Source of the DNA: Eumeta japonica
Taxonomy: Eukaryota; Arthropoda; Insecta; Lepidoptera; Psychidae
Assembly (NCBI GenBank): GCA_005406025.1
Contig: BGZK01000858.1
Coordinates: 124,001-188,000, forward strand
Direction of reading: 5' to 3'
Length of the DNA stretch: 64,000 nucleotides
The notes beneath the pieces were generated by a model. It was not told the origin of the DNA and made no database searches. It was given only the letters and a program-made list of their open reading frames with translations. This document shows positions 34,601 through 47,189 of the stretch, piece by piece. The position numbers and the translations under genes are program-made. Position 1 is the stretch's first letter. Each line of letters starts with the position of its first letter.

Positions 34601-35399
34601 TATTAATCAATATTCAAATGTAACATTATCTATCGCAAGCTTAGATACGGCACGTAATCACCGTCGAATTATATATGGAGATAATTAATGCTCGTAAAAC
34701 AAATACGAGAACACTTATAGTGAAATTTGATTAATCGTTACAGAAGCAATAACGCGAGGGGTCACGTAGAGTGCGACCCCCGATCGCATGTGTGCCAGTG
34801 CCCGAACAAATAGTACTGGGGTCACCACATTGCGTCCGGTTTATGGGACTGTCATCGTCGATTATATACGTAGAAGTGGGTTTGTGGAATCTAAAGAAAT
34901 GGATTGGATAATAGGTAAAAGAACTAAAATTAATCAATGTATCACAGTAGTCTCGTAGTGCGGTTAGCATTCTGTCTACTGCTAATGCGGCATTTTAAGT
35001 GAGTTCTATTTTTGCAGTTGCAAAAAAAAGAAGGCCTTAACGGTTTACTCATTCAAGGGTACTTTCCTTTTATCCTAATAAATCTTTTATGTAGCGACCG
35101 CCATCTTTAATTTTAATTAGTGTCAAACCGTCTATGATATTCGCGAAATTGTAAAAAAAAACCGATAAGTCAAAACCCACAAAAGCGATCACAATTATAG
35201 AAATTAGAGATTACAGATACATCTCGAGTTATTTGAAGTCCTGCACAGTGCATTAACATTAAAAAATAAATTTGTAATTACAGGAATGATATCAAAAGAA
35301 CAGTTTAACTGTAAATTATTCGGTGACTTTCAATTACACTTTTTTTTCTTTTCGTTACAATGTACCGTCTAGCGTCTCCCGTTTTGAACAAAGAGTTTT
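31661..35399. other. No gene seen; one perfect hairpin at 32633-32679
   Basis: AT-rich with GC-richer patches at 32200-32440, 33980-34130 and 34740-34870. The patch at 32200-32440 mixes TAATTA-type sites with CCGCCGCCCCGC and could be non-coding regulatory sequence. None of the open frames (60-79 codons) contains a recognisable domain. A 9-bp inverted repeat followed by T-run at 33405-33429 resembles a bacterial terminator but has no meaning in this context. Confidence 0.35.
32633..32679. repeat. Perfect 21-bp inverted repeat, 5-nt loop
   Basis: The arms are 32633-32653 and 32659-32679 (core AGTAGAAAAGTGGGTAC and exact complement), with loop ATGTA. A 20-bp-class perfect fold-back in otherwise unremarkable sequence. 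Confidence 0.9.
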
Positions 35400-38300
35400 G
35401 ACTATTAGAGCGTCACAAAGGAATGAACTACCCACACGTCGTTGCTGATCCCTCAGCCTGCACATCCATTGCTGAACATAAACTCCTTAAATTTCTACGA
35501 GATACAATCCTAGACCCCCCTACCAACGGTGACCTACAACCTTCATCAAGGCACCAGCCCACCTAGTGAGAAGCTGTCCTGCACTGGGACGGCCAGTATT
35601 GGTTATTTAAGAGTTTTCCTTTTTAAGTGACTATCGTTCTGCGAGCGATCTAAAATCTTTCAGATCATTTGAGCTATCTTAGTTCTCTGATTCTTCTACG
35701 GAATTCCCTATTTTATTATCCACTGAAAATTCCTGAACACGGTTCCTTTCATAGCTTCATTTCCATGATAGATTGGCTGACTTTGAGCTGATTTAAAAAA
35801 GCAACAGTAATAAACAATGTACTAATTCTTACTCTACAAAAAGAATATTGTCAAAGAAAAATTGGTTTGGTGTCTGCATATCACCACAAGCAACATACTT
35901 TTCAAAAACTTTCGTTTTTAGGCAATGACGTATGTTAAACTCTATGACGCCGCGTACCTACTTTACTGAGCGCTACACAAATAACCCATATTATATATTT
36001 GACTTTTTAATCGAAGTTGAATCTGCTCAATCGAAGAGTTTGTTTCAAATGTACAACTTTCTTATTTATCAAAACTCTCGACAGTCTTGATCTCAACAAT
36101 TACTGAAATAATACAACATGGGCATTTAATACCATTTCTGTATTATTCATATTAAGGTGATGAAGAATTTATTCTACCGTAATCAATAGTTATGTCGTCA
36201 AAAATAACAGCTACTCAAAACGGACTTACGTACCTACACATATTCAGGTAGATCGACAAACACACAATCATCCTGTGCGTTATAAAATTGAGCAAAAAGG
36301 GTTAATTGACACTTTGTTCAATGCGTTATATAGCAACGGCCAATTTCCATACGGATATTCCACTATGGGAAGACACGTTCAATGAAATTGCATTACCAAG
36401 ATCATATTAATCTCTAACTCTGGGCAACTTTCTCTTTTCCAGTATTTTTCTGAGATAAAAAATGAATACTCATATTTTGAATTTATGAAGAGGAGAAAAA
36501 AAAGGAATTCAATATAGCAAACTTGCTTATCCATCGCACTAATTTGTCCTTTTAGGCATTATATTAACATTCATTAAATTCTCAGAGGTTTCATGATTGT
36601 AGGAGAACTGTTACATTGAATGTGTAGATGAAAATGATGGAAACAATGAATATATCTTCATCAAAGAACGACCAAGATGATGTATAAAATGAAGAGAGCC
36701 AGTGCTTGTGCAGTCTCCTATTTTAATGTTATACATACACTCTTGAAATAAACATTGTTATTGCATTTCCCATGTTTACATTTCTCTATATCCTTACATC
36801 AATAAATGGCATAAAATAAAGTTTATTGTCCCTGTCTCTCTGTCTGTGTGTAAATTTAGATCCTCTATACTAAGCAACGTATTTCGTTATTCTGGCTTTC
36901 ACCGTAGCATCAAGGGAATTTCTTTTGAATAAAATATACATGTATTTTTAATAAAATACATACGTATAATACATATATATTTTATTTACTGTAAGTAGAA
37001 AAAAGTTGTTCTTTTGTAGTCAAGTCGAAAAAGGTATATTTTCACTCACTTATATTGCAGACGTTAGCTAAACCCTACGAGATACATCGACACAATATCC
37101 TACTGAATATTATATCTTAAATGGTATATGTCTACCTCATTAAGATAACGCACAGCAATCATTTTTATAATATTATTTTGACCAATATAACATTAATCCT
37201 CTTATAACGTCTAGAATTAAATCAGCACAAAGTTGATTCGACTCTAGGTTTTTTTTACTTCTGTGCCGTTTCTACTATCCATTCCGGTCACAAAAACACA
37301 AAAACAAAACATACGAAAGTTCGCCTTCTTCTATTTATTTCTTCTATATAGTTAGAGCATAGTGATTTGACAAAATACCCATCTTTTATATTTGATATAA
37401 CCAATAAATAGGTAAGTTTCACATTTATCTAGCTAAAGGTATCAATGACGGTTTTAACTATGACATAAATTTTAAAACAAAAAATTATAAACCTCAAGAC
37501 ATTTTGGATACATTTGCATAAATATATATGTGCCTTCGTATACTACATATATGAAGGTACATCTTCGATTTTAAGAGCTGTTGCTCCTAGCTCTGAAATA
37601 TAATTTTGTCGTACTTTCCATGTGTCTAATTTCAAATATTTCTCAATTAATTTGTATTTCTGCTATATTTTTACCACTTATGCAGTATACTTTCAGAAAA
37701 CACCGATAATGTATCCAACTAAATCGGTATATAAATATGTAAATATTTTGTACTCCATTTAATTTAAAATCTTATACTCAATTTCTGCTACTTTTGTTCG
37801 CATTATGGTTGAATATCAAAAAAAATCAGTATAATTCTAAACCTGAGTTGTGAATATATTTTTTTTACTGCATACTTAAGCTTACCTCTGAGAGGGGTGG
37901 GCAGAAACGCACATAATACTTTCTTGCATGCGTTTTTTTCGTTACAGAAGTCCATCAAATGTTTTATGCAAGCTCATTAGTTCCGGATGCTGAAAATTTG
38001 ATCTTTTTTCAATACAATTAGGACAGAATACTATTTTCTTGAACGTTAGGGTGCTGTCGTTTGGGATGCTTTTTTCTTATATTTTCATAACTTTGCCTTC
38101 ACGTTCACGAATAGATGGCGACAAAAAAATTATCAACTAATACAAACAACGTCATGATTTTTTCACTTTATTTTAGTAGTTACTACATTTTTTATTAGTT
38201 TCATTCATAATTATATTTTAATTTTTAGTTCATTAAAGCATTTTTTTTTATTAAATTATATTTTTGGTAAAAGAAATGGTAAAAAACAATTCACCCGCTG

Positions 38301-39566
38301 AACAACATATTTATATATATTTTATAGTTGTGGAAAATTCATGATGAGTATGTGAATAAACGAGTATTGTTTTTTCTATATTTCTGTTTATTCTAGAATT
38401 TATCCCTGAAAATACCTCGCAAAATACTTAAAATATATCATATATTCATATACAACCAATAATAGAATTGAATATACTTTAAATACAGTTTCCAAAGATA
38501 ATAATGCTGTGATAATAAATAAATGAATCTATATAATAATTTAGTGTAATTTAAATTACTTATGAACAATAGATAACTATTCTTAGTTAAAATTACACAA
38601 ATAAATAAACATGTAAGTAAGTTATATCGAATTATAGAATAATTTCAATCAATTATTATGAGAAATTTAAAATATTTCGTCACCGTTTTTATTGGTACTC
38701 ATAATAATTCAACTCATATCTTAATGAGCACTAAACACAACAAATAAGGCATTTAATCGCTTGTCGGAGCTAATTGGATATAGGGTGACCATGATTACAG
38801 TTTCATTAAAATGGGTTACCACTGCTCACAAAGGAAAAAGTTATTCTTGTTTATTAGACCACATCAGTGTACTGTCCAACAAAGACCTTTATTAAAAGAT
38901 TGCGCCTTAATCCACACGCTGCGCCCATGCCAATCTCTCACACCAGCCACGTTTTAAATGATTTTTGAAGCGTGTTTACTTCATGTTCCTCCAGCTATCG
39001 ACAGGTTATCTAAATATTCATAGAGATTTTTGTTGTTTTTCACGATCTTCACATAAAATGATCCGGAACGACATTTTAAATGCAAATCTCTGTTCAAATG
39101 AGAATTTTACTGTTGTATGAAAGGATATTTTCTTTAAATTTATTTGATTAACTCGCCATCTGCCGTCTGTTCCTTATCATACAATATTCAGTCTAAAATT
39201 TTGGAAGACACGCCTCTTGTTTTAATGAGAAAAAATGCCTGCAATTATTGCTGGTTGCTCACCTTCATACTAGGAATGATATATTGTAGTGAGTTGAAAA
39301 GTACCAAAAATATTGTTATAAATTATTTGATTTAATTTAAGGTTGTTCATTTATTCGTTTTCTCGACATTCTGTTGGATAGCACCCGCTGTATTTATATG
39401 TATTTTTATTTCTATTCTGGAATATAATAATAAAGAAAACCCATGCGTCTCGTAGGCCACTATAGTTCGCGTAAAAGTCCATACACTACACATTATACCT
39501 ACTCATGTCTCCTACATATAGTTGAGTATCGTAAGTTATACGTTACTTGACATATAAGATATTACG
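35400..39566. other. No gene seen; possible ancient LINE/SINE scraps near 35450-35610, 37875-37925 and 38860-38960
   Basis: Mostly AT-rich. The words CATCCATTGCTGAACATAAAC near 35463 and CAGTGTACTGTCCAACAAAG near 38865 resemble the 'CACTGCTGGACATAGGCCTC' segment frequent in lepidopteran LINE/SINE copies, heavily decayed. GAGAGGGGTGGGCAGAAACGC at 37890-37910, read on the minus strand, resembles the CTGCC.ACCCCT tail of RTE-type elements. These are weak calls. The rest carries no recognisable feature. Confidence 0.3.
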
Positions 39567-40196
39567 ATGCAAAACACGATTATTATGTTATGTTATCGTT
39601 ATATTTGTATCAATATACTTATATCGTTATCTTTACATCGTTATCGTTATAAATATACCGTTTTCATAATATTGTCATCGATATACCCTTATCGTTATAC
39701 CGTTATCATAATATTGTCATGGATATACCCTTATCGTTATACCATTATCATAATATTGTCATGGATATACCCTTATCGTTATACCGTTATCGTCATATCG
39801 TTTTCGTTATATCGTTATCGTTATATTTGTATCAATATACTTATATCGTTATCTTTACATCGTTATCGTTATAAATATACCGTTTTCATAATATTGTCAT
39901 CGATATACCCTTATCGTTATACCGTTATCATAATATTGTCATGGATATACCCTTATCGTTATACCATTATCATAATATTGTCATGGATATACCCTTATCG
40001 TTATACCGTTATCGTCATATCGTTTTCGTTATATCGTTATCGTTATATTTGTATCAATATAGTTACATTGTTATCTTTCTATCGCGTTATACCGTTATCT
40101 TTACATCGATATCGTTTTAGATATACCCTTACCGTTATATCGTTATCATTGTGTCGTTATCGTTATAACAATATCGTTATCGTGACATCGATATAA
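39567..40196 (+). repeat. Hierarchical ATCGTT-type satellite with exact 222-bp period
   Basis: The word ATATTTGTATCAATATA recurs at 39601, 39823 and 40045, exactly 222 bp apart each time. The first two 222-bp units look nearly identical and a third is partial and diverged. Within each unit a 42-bp subunit (ATATACCCTTATCGTTATACC with variants) repeats three times, and the base word is TATCGT/TATCGTTA. All periods are multiples of 3, so a 209-codon open frame (rich in YRYTVII) stays open by chance. I do not regard it as a gene. Confidence 0.95.
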
Positions 40197-40839
40197 CTAT
40201 AATATTGCATTATTATTAATCTTCCCAACAACCTTAAATATATTTCTTACTACCTTTTGCAAGTTTGAACATATATTGAAATTCTTCCGTCTTATACATA
40301 GAGCGGTTTCTATTTCAATCACGATGTCCATTCTGATTTTGCACTTGGTTTCTATTCAGTTACTGCTGTTTATTCCCCTATACTGTCCTTGCTCTCGATT
40401 TTAGTCCAACTTTTTAACTAAATCATTAATTATATCGGTTACGCTCCCAGTGGTTCGCTCGCGTGAAATTTATTTTCGTTCTATGTCGCGTTCGTGATTG
40501 CACTGCTCACTGACGTAAGTGCATTAATTACATAGCATTTATGTAAGTATAGGTAGTTAAGTATATTATTTAGGTGTGTGTGTGATGTTTGTCTATGGCC
40601 TAGTAACCCCGAAACGTAAAATTGTCATATGGCATTAATATTATAAAAGTTATTAAAACAGACATATATATTTGATATCGATGCACGTTGAAATCACTGA
40701 ACGAGTTGTAATGAAACACGGCAATCATTAAAAAAAAATGAAATATAAATTACTTTATTGCTTAGGGATTGTTTAGCATTCTACTAGTTAAAGAATTTTT
40801 AGAATCGTTTTACTAGTTTCAGAAACTACCCTTACATAT
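40197..40839. other. No gene seen
   Basis: AT-rich to mixed sequence. Scattered TATCG words at the start are the decayed edge of the satellite. Confidence 0.4.
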
Positions 40840-41345
40840 AAATAAAGTTTACGTCTTTATGATATTAATATAAACGAAGAAACTACCTTGAAAAGCTTTA
40901 TGCACCTTTTGCGTGCTGAAGCTTTCTAAGGTGCCGCGAAGCGCAGTAAAAACCTGAAAGAGTACGATATTTTTAGAGTTTCCAAGTAGTCTCGCAGACT
41001 GATGTAAGACGCGCAAGCGAAGCTTTCGTTTCAAGAAGTACTTACTAACCGACTTCAAAAAGAAAGGTTCTCGATTCGAATGCATTTTTTTTTTGATGTT
41101 GTTAGTTAATAACTACGTAATTTTTTATCTATTATTCTTTTGTTATTTGTAATAATTTATTCCTGGATTGGTATTGTTTTTATCAGGCATGAGATCTGAT
41201 GATGGAACTTCTCAAGTATAGCAGCGAGCAGAGATGCTGCAATTTGGGTATTCTGTTAGTTAAGCAGCCTAGCTCATCTAAATGCAGGCAGTGTCATGGA
41301 ACCGATGGTGAAGTACCAGGAGAGTTCCTCAGGACTTTAACATAA
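40840..41345 (-). repeat. Lepidopteran interspersed repeats including ACCGACTTC terminus
   Basis: At 41047-41077 the sequence AACCGACTTCAAAAAGAAAG then GTTCTCGATTCG is the reverse-oriented form of the terminus at 1247-1282. Following it, GAGATCTGATGATGGAACTTC near 41190 belongs to the same repeat wording. The stretch before it (GGTGCCGCGAAGCGCAGTAA near 40931, AGTCTCGCAGACTGATG near 40988) resembles another lepidopteran repeat with GCGAAGC words. Boundaries are approximate and the classes unknown. Confidence 0.5.
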
Positions 41346-43339
41346 CATAGAACCCGGTTCAGTACTTACCTATTTAGTAAAGCAGCTTACAACATTACTA
41401 CTTATTTTACCTACTTTTTGGTGAATTGGGGCAAAAGTAGTATATTGGAAGGCAACCGCCTAAGTCGACTGCCTGGCGAAAGTATGAAGTCGAGGATTGT
41501 TGCACTGTAATTAAAAATGTACGGACTATGGAATGCTTATCAGTGTCACCGAATATTCTCTATCGAAACTGCTTCTCAATTCGCTATATGAAAGCAAAGC
41601 CGACGTGCTGGCCACTTATAATTGTTTACCATTATCCATCTTCCGATCCATGGTTAAAATCTATATTAACTATGAAGTTAAAATACACAATTATTGCGAA
41701 ATATTAAATAAAATGAAAACCCTTATTAATGTAATTAGTTGATTTAGGTGTCGGTGCCAGCTAAAGCAAAGCAAACAAAAAAAAAATGCCCTAACAGAAA
41801 CGACGCACTCAGCATGTATAATGCATAAACATAAAGTATTGGGTTAAGGGTATGATAATTTATAATAATTTAAATATAATCGCTTCTAGCCACATATTTA
41901 GCTGGTACCGATCCCAATATCTACTATTTATTTTAATAAGAGATAGAAGTCGGTTTTTATTTACATTTTATTTTCTTTGACGTCTTTTCTTAGACGCGCG
42001 CTATAACCTCCAAGAAAACGACTATCGTTAATAAGGTACATGTGAAATGGATATAATTTTATTATACGAATGCTGTTCACTGCGCAGTCATGCGTACATC
42101 CTTCATGAGGCTCGGTTCTCTCTCCAGCTTTTTAAGGGTCATCAGCCACCTTGACTAAGTCGGTGTTCTTTTTAATGCCCACCATAGGTGCGTTTTCACG
42201 CTACGAATACGTGTACACAGATGCTGTCTCTGTATTAGAAATAGCACCATCTACTAGTTGTTGATTGTACTAAAAACATAGCCATATTCTATACCGTTTG
42301 GTTCTTTGGGAAATAATCAATCAAAAATCTTCATGATGGAGAAAAAGTTGTCATTACAAAAGCAGTCATACCCGATACAAATTAAAACCAGTTCACAGGT
42401 GTGGGACACTCGTGATTATTTTGGCAAAATTTCAACATTTGGCCGTTTAATTAATTACGGTTTTATTTTTGTTTCAGTCAAATCGCAATCCATTTGCATA
42501 GTTTTATAGTACTAGAACTAACTACGCTATTATACTACTATATCATGTAGTAAATTATCCATACTGCTTTTACCTTTCTGTAAATATTATTATTTTGATT
42601 TTTTTTTCGCAATTATGCCATTAAACTTTAAAAGTGAAAAATAAATAAAATAGGTGCCATAGATTTAGTTCATAATACAATAATTGTTTGAATGAAAAAC
42701 TATAAAAATAACATTTTACTATTTTGAAATTACATCAACTGGAAATAAGAAAAAACGTAAAATATATAAACCTTTTCTTTTACGACAGTCAGTTTTTTCA
42801 GTCAGTGCGGAACAAACGACACAGATAATTCAAATATTAGGTATTAATTCACAAAACTAATCGGAAGCAAGGCAAATTTATTTATATCAGTGCTGTCGCT
42901 GTCGAACGGCGAGTCTATGGAGCTCCGCATATAGGAACACATTTGCATGCATACAATAGCGTCTAAGTATAATTATATTATTATAGTTTGATAAAGACAT
43001 TACCATTCTGATAATGACGACATTAAACACTGTCCTTTGAGGTTCTCAGTACAATAATGGGGTAATGATTTCTTTCTATTGTAGATGGAATCATGAAACA
43101 ATCATCGATAGACCATTGATTTCGAAAATACACAGATCTGTGACATCCAGCAGCGACATAGTGACAAGTCTTTTGTACAGAACTACGACAAATTTGATGA
43201 CGTGGTCTAACAAATCCCTCTTTCTATCGTATTGAAGTCCTGCATCTCAAGCTCGCCAATGTAGTTGTAACATCCGTGACCGACAGCTTAAGATTCTTTT
43301 TGAGACACGGAAGAAGTTGTTTTTAAATTGATTCAAATA
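41346..43339. other. No gene seen
   Basis: AT-rich with mixed patches. Open frames of 67-69 codons at 41533-41742 and 42306-42509 show no known motif. Confidence 0.35.
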
Positions 43340-43760
43340 ATAACGTGTCCGTCGTTTCGCGTCTTAGCCAGAAATCGAGATTTTTACGTTTTGATACGAA
43401 GACATTGCATCTATCTTTCGGCCGATACCTTTTCGATTGTATCGCGAACGGTAAAATAAATTATGGGGCGTGCACTCTTTCAGGCTCACACTTGACCATT
43501 TAAGGTACGTCTCCGTCCGAGTTATACGAACTCGTGCTATACGAGGGTACGCATTAAAATCTGCCAGAGCGCACGAGCGAAGGGCCCAACCCTTCACGGA
43601 TCAGTGGAACGGCGCGGCCGCCGAAGTGCTTTCGTCAAATTGGGAGTCCGCACAAACACGGCCTTGTACTGTGAGATTTGTGTATTTAGATGTCTTTTTT
43701 TTTTCGAACGAATTATTTCATAGCCGACTCACACACTATCGTGTTATATAGACTATTCTA
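43340..43760 (+). repeat. GC-richer stretch, possible interspersed repeat
   Basis: The words CACTTGACCATTTAAGGTACG, CGAACTCGTGCTATACGAGG, CGAGCGAAGGGCCCAACCC, TTCACGGATCAGTGGAAC and CACGGCCTTGTACTGTGAG look familiar from lepidopteran repeats, but I cannot name the family. Overlapping frames on both strands (77 and 93 codons) have no domain. It could instead be unique transcribed sequence. Confidence 0.35.
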
Positions 43761-43769
43761 GTGTTTATT

Positions 43770-44655
43770 GTTTTATGAGTCCATAAGGATCACGAAAAAA
43801 CCCATATCCGAATAGGTATTCTCCGTGTCCGTCTGCACGTCTGTCACAGGCTATTTTCTCTGATTAAACGGGACAAAAGCCGACCAAGAGCGCGTCGAGC
43901 CATGCGCGGTGTAGGGGTCCGCAGTTGCCCGTCACAATTGAAATAAAGCTTTTTGTTCGGTACTATAAACCTATTAAGTTCATGCTTACTTGCCTATTAA
44001 GTTCAAACTGGCCCATATAAGACAGGTATTAAGGATGTTATTATTTTATATTTCTATAATTTTACACGGCTCATGAACTTGTTTTACACAACCAACAACA
44101 TCTTTATGATTTTCAATGCAAGTTCTACTAAATTTTCTTTTCACTTCTTCAAAAACATTTTGTATGCTGGTCGACTTCTTAATTTAGAAAGCCTACTTGG
44201 CCGTGATAGCTGTGTCGTTAACGTTGTCATATCTGCTACTGCCGTAAATTTCTCCACATATCCAAGATGAACATTTAAGTTATGGGTGGGCCCCCGTGAT
44301 TCAAACAAAAACTGGCAGTTTAAAGTTTAATATTTCGCAAACTAGTGCATAAATCGAAAAATTGTTTTCAAGATTCGCAAGGCTATTGAATAAGATATTC
44401 AATGGCATTCCACACCGTGGGATAAACGAGAAACAAATATCTGCTTGTTGAGGAGGTAAAAATTTTACAACATTTTTATTCTACCACTTTGCCGGCGTGA
44501 TTAACATGTATACCCAAATCATAGCTATGAGTATTGGAAACTACAGCTTTTTAGCTTTAAAAGTTTTTGAGCTAAGTTGCGGACAGGCAGACACATGCAC
44601 GAATGGACATGATAAAATTATAAGGGTTCTTTATCGACTGCGGAACCCTTAATGT
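43770..44655 (+). repeat. Lepidopteran interspersed repeat, nearly complete
   Basis: From TAAGGATCACGAAAAAACCC through GTCCGTCTGCACGTCTGTCAC, GGCTATTTTCTC, a segment like GCGCGTCGAGCCATGCGCG with GTAGGGGTCCGCAGTT, and finally AAGTTGCGGACAGGCAGACA, TAAGGGTTCTTTATCG and ACTGCGGAACCCTTA, this follows the word order of a repeat family very common in moths and butterflies. The 65-codon frame inside it is not a gene. The class is uncertain. Confidence 0.65.
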
Positions 44656-44935
44656 TGTGATTTAATAAATATTAAGAACTCCGTCTCAAAAATACACGTT
44701 CTGTAAATAAACGAATTTAGAATGAAAATAATATGTAATACAACTCGGCGCTCATAGATTACAAGAAAACCTAAACAAATATTCTAACTCTTTAAATGCT
44801 GACAAAAATCCTAAATTTTTCAATTCTTACGTATAACTGAAAATAGTCGCAGACAGAAACTGTGTTGCTTAATTTCAACGAGAAAAATACCATAATTTAA
44901 AACCCTCAGTCATCGTACTTGACCGGTTTTTCTGA

Positions 44936-45220
44936 TTGAATGTACTGATATCTAGCAATGTACAGAGGAAGAATGAAAGTAGACTAACACAACAAATCTA
45001 TAGAGCGATTGTGTGTAATGGAAATGTCGGCAAAGGTCGCCCTAGAAAATCCTATACGGGTCGTAGTGGCATATTAAAAAAGGGCCCAATTTTAAGCACC
45101 CGAAACCGACGAGCTTGAATGGAAAGATGGATGTCAGTGAGGCAAGAGAGATTTGTAAAGATCGTACGATGTGGAAATCTATACTCTCTGCCTGCCCTTC
45201 TGGGAAATAGGAGGGAGTTT
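44936..45220 (+). pseudogene. RTE LINE, 5'-truncated C-terminal fragment
   Basis: The frame at 44936-45118 contains RKNESRLTQQIYRAIVCNG, NVGKGRPRKSYTGRS and GILKKGPILSTRNRRA, the conserved RTE C-terminus. It then runs on in another frame with MERWMSVRQERF and LYSLPALLGNR up to GGGAAATAGGAGGGAG near 45205-45220. It matches the plus-strand tail of the RTE at 24203-24795 and is slightly better preserved. The upstream RT is missing, as is usual for 5'-truncated LINE insertions. Confidence 0.85.
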
Positions 45221-45816
45221 GTATTATATTATACCTATATTATGTAGCTGTGTGCGCGACTTTGTACGAGTAGAATATAACTTTTAAAAATGAACTACTT
45301 TTATGAGAATCGATTCTGATGAAATAAAGCCCTAGGCTACGTATAAGTTAACTGTGAAAATTCCATTAAAATTTATTCGGTAGTTTTGAAGAATAGCTTG
45401 TTCCAACAGACAGACGGTTTCAAAAATATTCTTGTTGTATTCTGTTACACTCCATTTATCGTCCGCTAAAAGTTTTCAACAACCATTTTTTAATGCATAG
45501 TCACCATGATTTTGCAGTTGTATCATATGCACACGAGTAAAATTAACAATTTTAAGGTGATATTTAAACGATTTCTCTCTATCGGACCTTCAAATTCCGC
45601 TTCCCGAAAACGTAACGACAACGATATCGTTCACGTGCAGGCCAATCGATTGCCCCAGTTTTTTTTTTAGCCGGTTCTAGCCGTCCGCGTCGTGGGCCAG
45701 GTAGCTCGTCGCGTCACCGCTGATAGCGCTCTAATCTAGAGCCAGCGCAATGTTCGTTTCTATGATATTTTATGAACCGTGCAATGTCCCATTCGTTAAT
45801 AATTAATATCTTCGAC
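45221..45816. other. No gene seen; part resembles LINE/SINE 3' wording
   Basis: AATTCCATTAAAATTTATTCGG then GTAGTTTTGAAG and CAACAGACAGACGG near 45360-45420 resembles the 'CCAGTAGTTT...CAGACAGAC' segment seen in many lepidopteran repeats. Around 45660-45760 the sequence is GC-richer with no assigned function. Confidence 0.35.
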
Positions 45817-46318
45817 TAGCTTTCGCCCTCAGCTCCGCCCGCGCGGACGTAGAAAGCTATTCTTTTTTTTAAATTCTATGTCTGTAAATTATGCTTTAGG
45901 CCGTAAACCCGATCTCCTATTCGCTCGTGATCTGAATTTCGGGTCCGATTTCGATATGATTCCGATGAAATTATGCCAGAGGTGCCCATACTCTTACATT
46001 GCTTCTAATTTTTTGTATTTATTATGAAAAGACCTCGTTGACTATCCTTATCCCGAACACGGTCGTGCTCTTGTCTCTGATTGATGTTGAATTTGACCCT
46101 CTTTTGAAAACTGTCGACACCAATAACCAATCGGTAGAAGTACAAAATGCGTGCAATATAAAAAAAAACATGCGGGCGAAGCCACAAACAACAATGAGTA
46201 TTTTTATAAGTTATGGCTTATACATTATTCTGATATATAAGCTATGTTATTGTAAAGTTTCATCAAAATTTGTTTTTTAGTTTTCGCGTGAAAGAGTGCC
46301 AAACATCCTTCCTTTGTA
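45817..46318 (+). repeat. Lepidopteran interspersed repeat (CTAGCTTTCGCCC start, GCGTGAAAGAG tail)
   Basis: It begins GACTAGCTTTCGCCCTC followed by AGCTCCGCCCGCGCGGACG and ends TAAGCTATGTTATTGTAAAG, TTTCATCAAAATTTG, TTTTCGCGTGAAAGAGTGCC and CATCCTTCC. The tail is shared with the repeat at 29370-30045. The internal TTATCCCGAACACGGTCG-type sequence is the degenerate simple-repeat zone of the family. The overlapping 60-93-codon frames are by-products. Confidence 0.65.
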
Positions 46319-46544
46319 AATGTTATATATATTTGTTGGTTCGTCTTTCTTTCACGCAACGACTGTACAAAGGGTTTACGTAGTATTTTGCACAGAGATA
46401 ACTTTCGAGTTGGACTGTTACATAAACCACTTATTGTCTCGAAAAATATCCACGCTTCTGGGGGGATGGTTCCAAATAACTCTTATATGCTTTTTGTACC
46501 TTCAAAATGATTATTTTCCGTGAAATAAAAATGATTTCCTTTGA

Positions 46545-47150
46545 AAACTAGCATCTACAAAGCTAGACTTGCTCGATAGGTCGCGACTGTATTTCGAACC
46601 CAATCACCGCCTCTTACTTTATGGGGCACAAGTCCGATCTCATCTGGAGTATAGTTGTCGCCTCTGGGCTGCGGCGCCGCAATCTCAAGTTTTTCAACTT
46701 CGAGCATTTCTGCATCGTCAGCGACCCTGTAGCAACCAACAGATTCGACCCATTAGTTTTGAGAAAAAATGTACTGCCTTTGTGCATGCTCTATCGCGTA
46801 TATTATGGAGAGTGCTCTGAAAAGCTGGTCAACCACATTCTTGCCGCTGACTTCCGTCATCGTTTCCCTTGGCGAAAGTACCATCAGAATTATTTCGATG
46901 ACTGGCATTCTGCCTCCGTACGTTTTATGCTAAGTTTCTGCCATACATGGTGGGGTTTGAAACGACTTAACATCAGCGGTATTGCTAATGAACTTCGTCA
47001 AAGGGTTTTCAAGAAAAGAGCGCACTCTTCTTAAAAGGCCAGCAACGCGTTAGTGACTTGGTTTGCGGCCGTCATGGGCGGCGGTGACCATCTACATTCT
47101 AGCGCCTGGTATGATCATTTACCCCTTAAAATTCTATGAAAAAAAAAAGG
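46545..47150 (+). pseudogene. Jockey-type LINE, 5'-truncated C-terminus with 3' UTR and A-tail
   Basis: Two overlapping frames give LLDRSRLYFEPNHRLLLYG and AQVRSHLEYSCRLWAAAPQ, then after a 1-nt shift RVYYGECSEKLVNHILAADFRH, SASVRFMLSFCHTWWGLKRLN and VFKKRAHSS with stop. This is the conserved C-terminus of lepidopteran jockey-type LINEs (relatives: 'LYKAQVRP..EYCSHLWAGAP', 'GECSEEL', 'FKKRAY'). The stop is followed by AAAAGGCCAGCAACGCG, CATGGGCGGCGGTGACC and TCTATGAAAAAAAAAAGG, the familiar 3' end of these elements, with the A-tail at 47137-47150. Confidence 0.87.
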
Positions 47151-47189
47151 AAAAGAAAATCACTTCGCACGACTCAATTCATATTTCTC

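Noticed and set aside
39567..40196. 209-codon open reading frame, the longest in the window
   Set aside because: It consists only of translated satellite repeats whose periods (42 and 222 bp) are multiples of three. No protein-like composition or domain.
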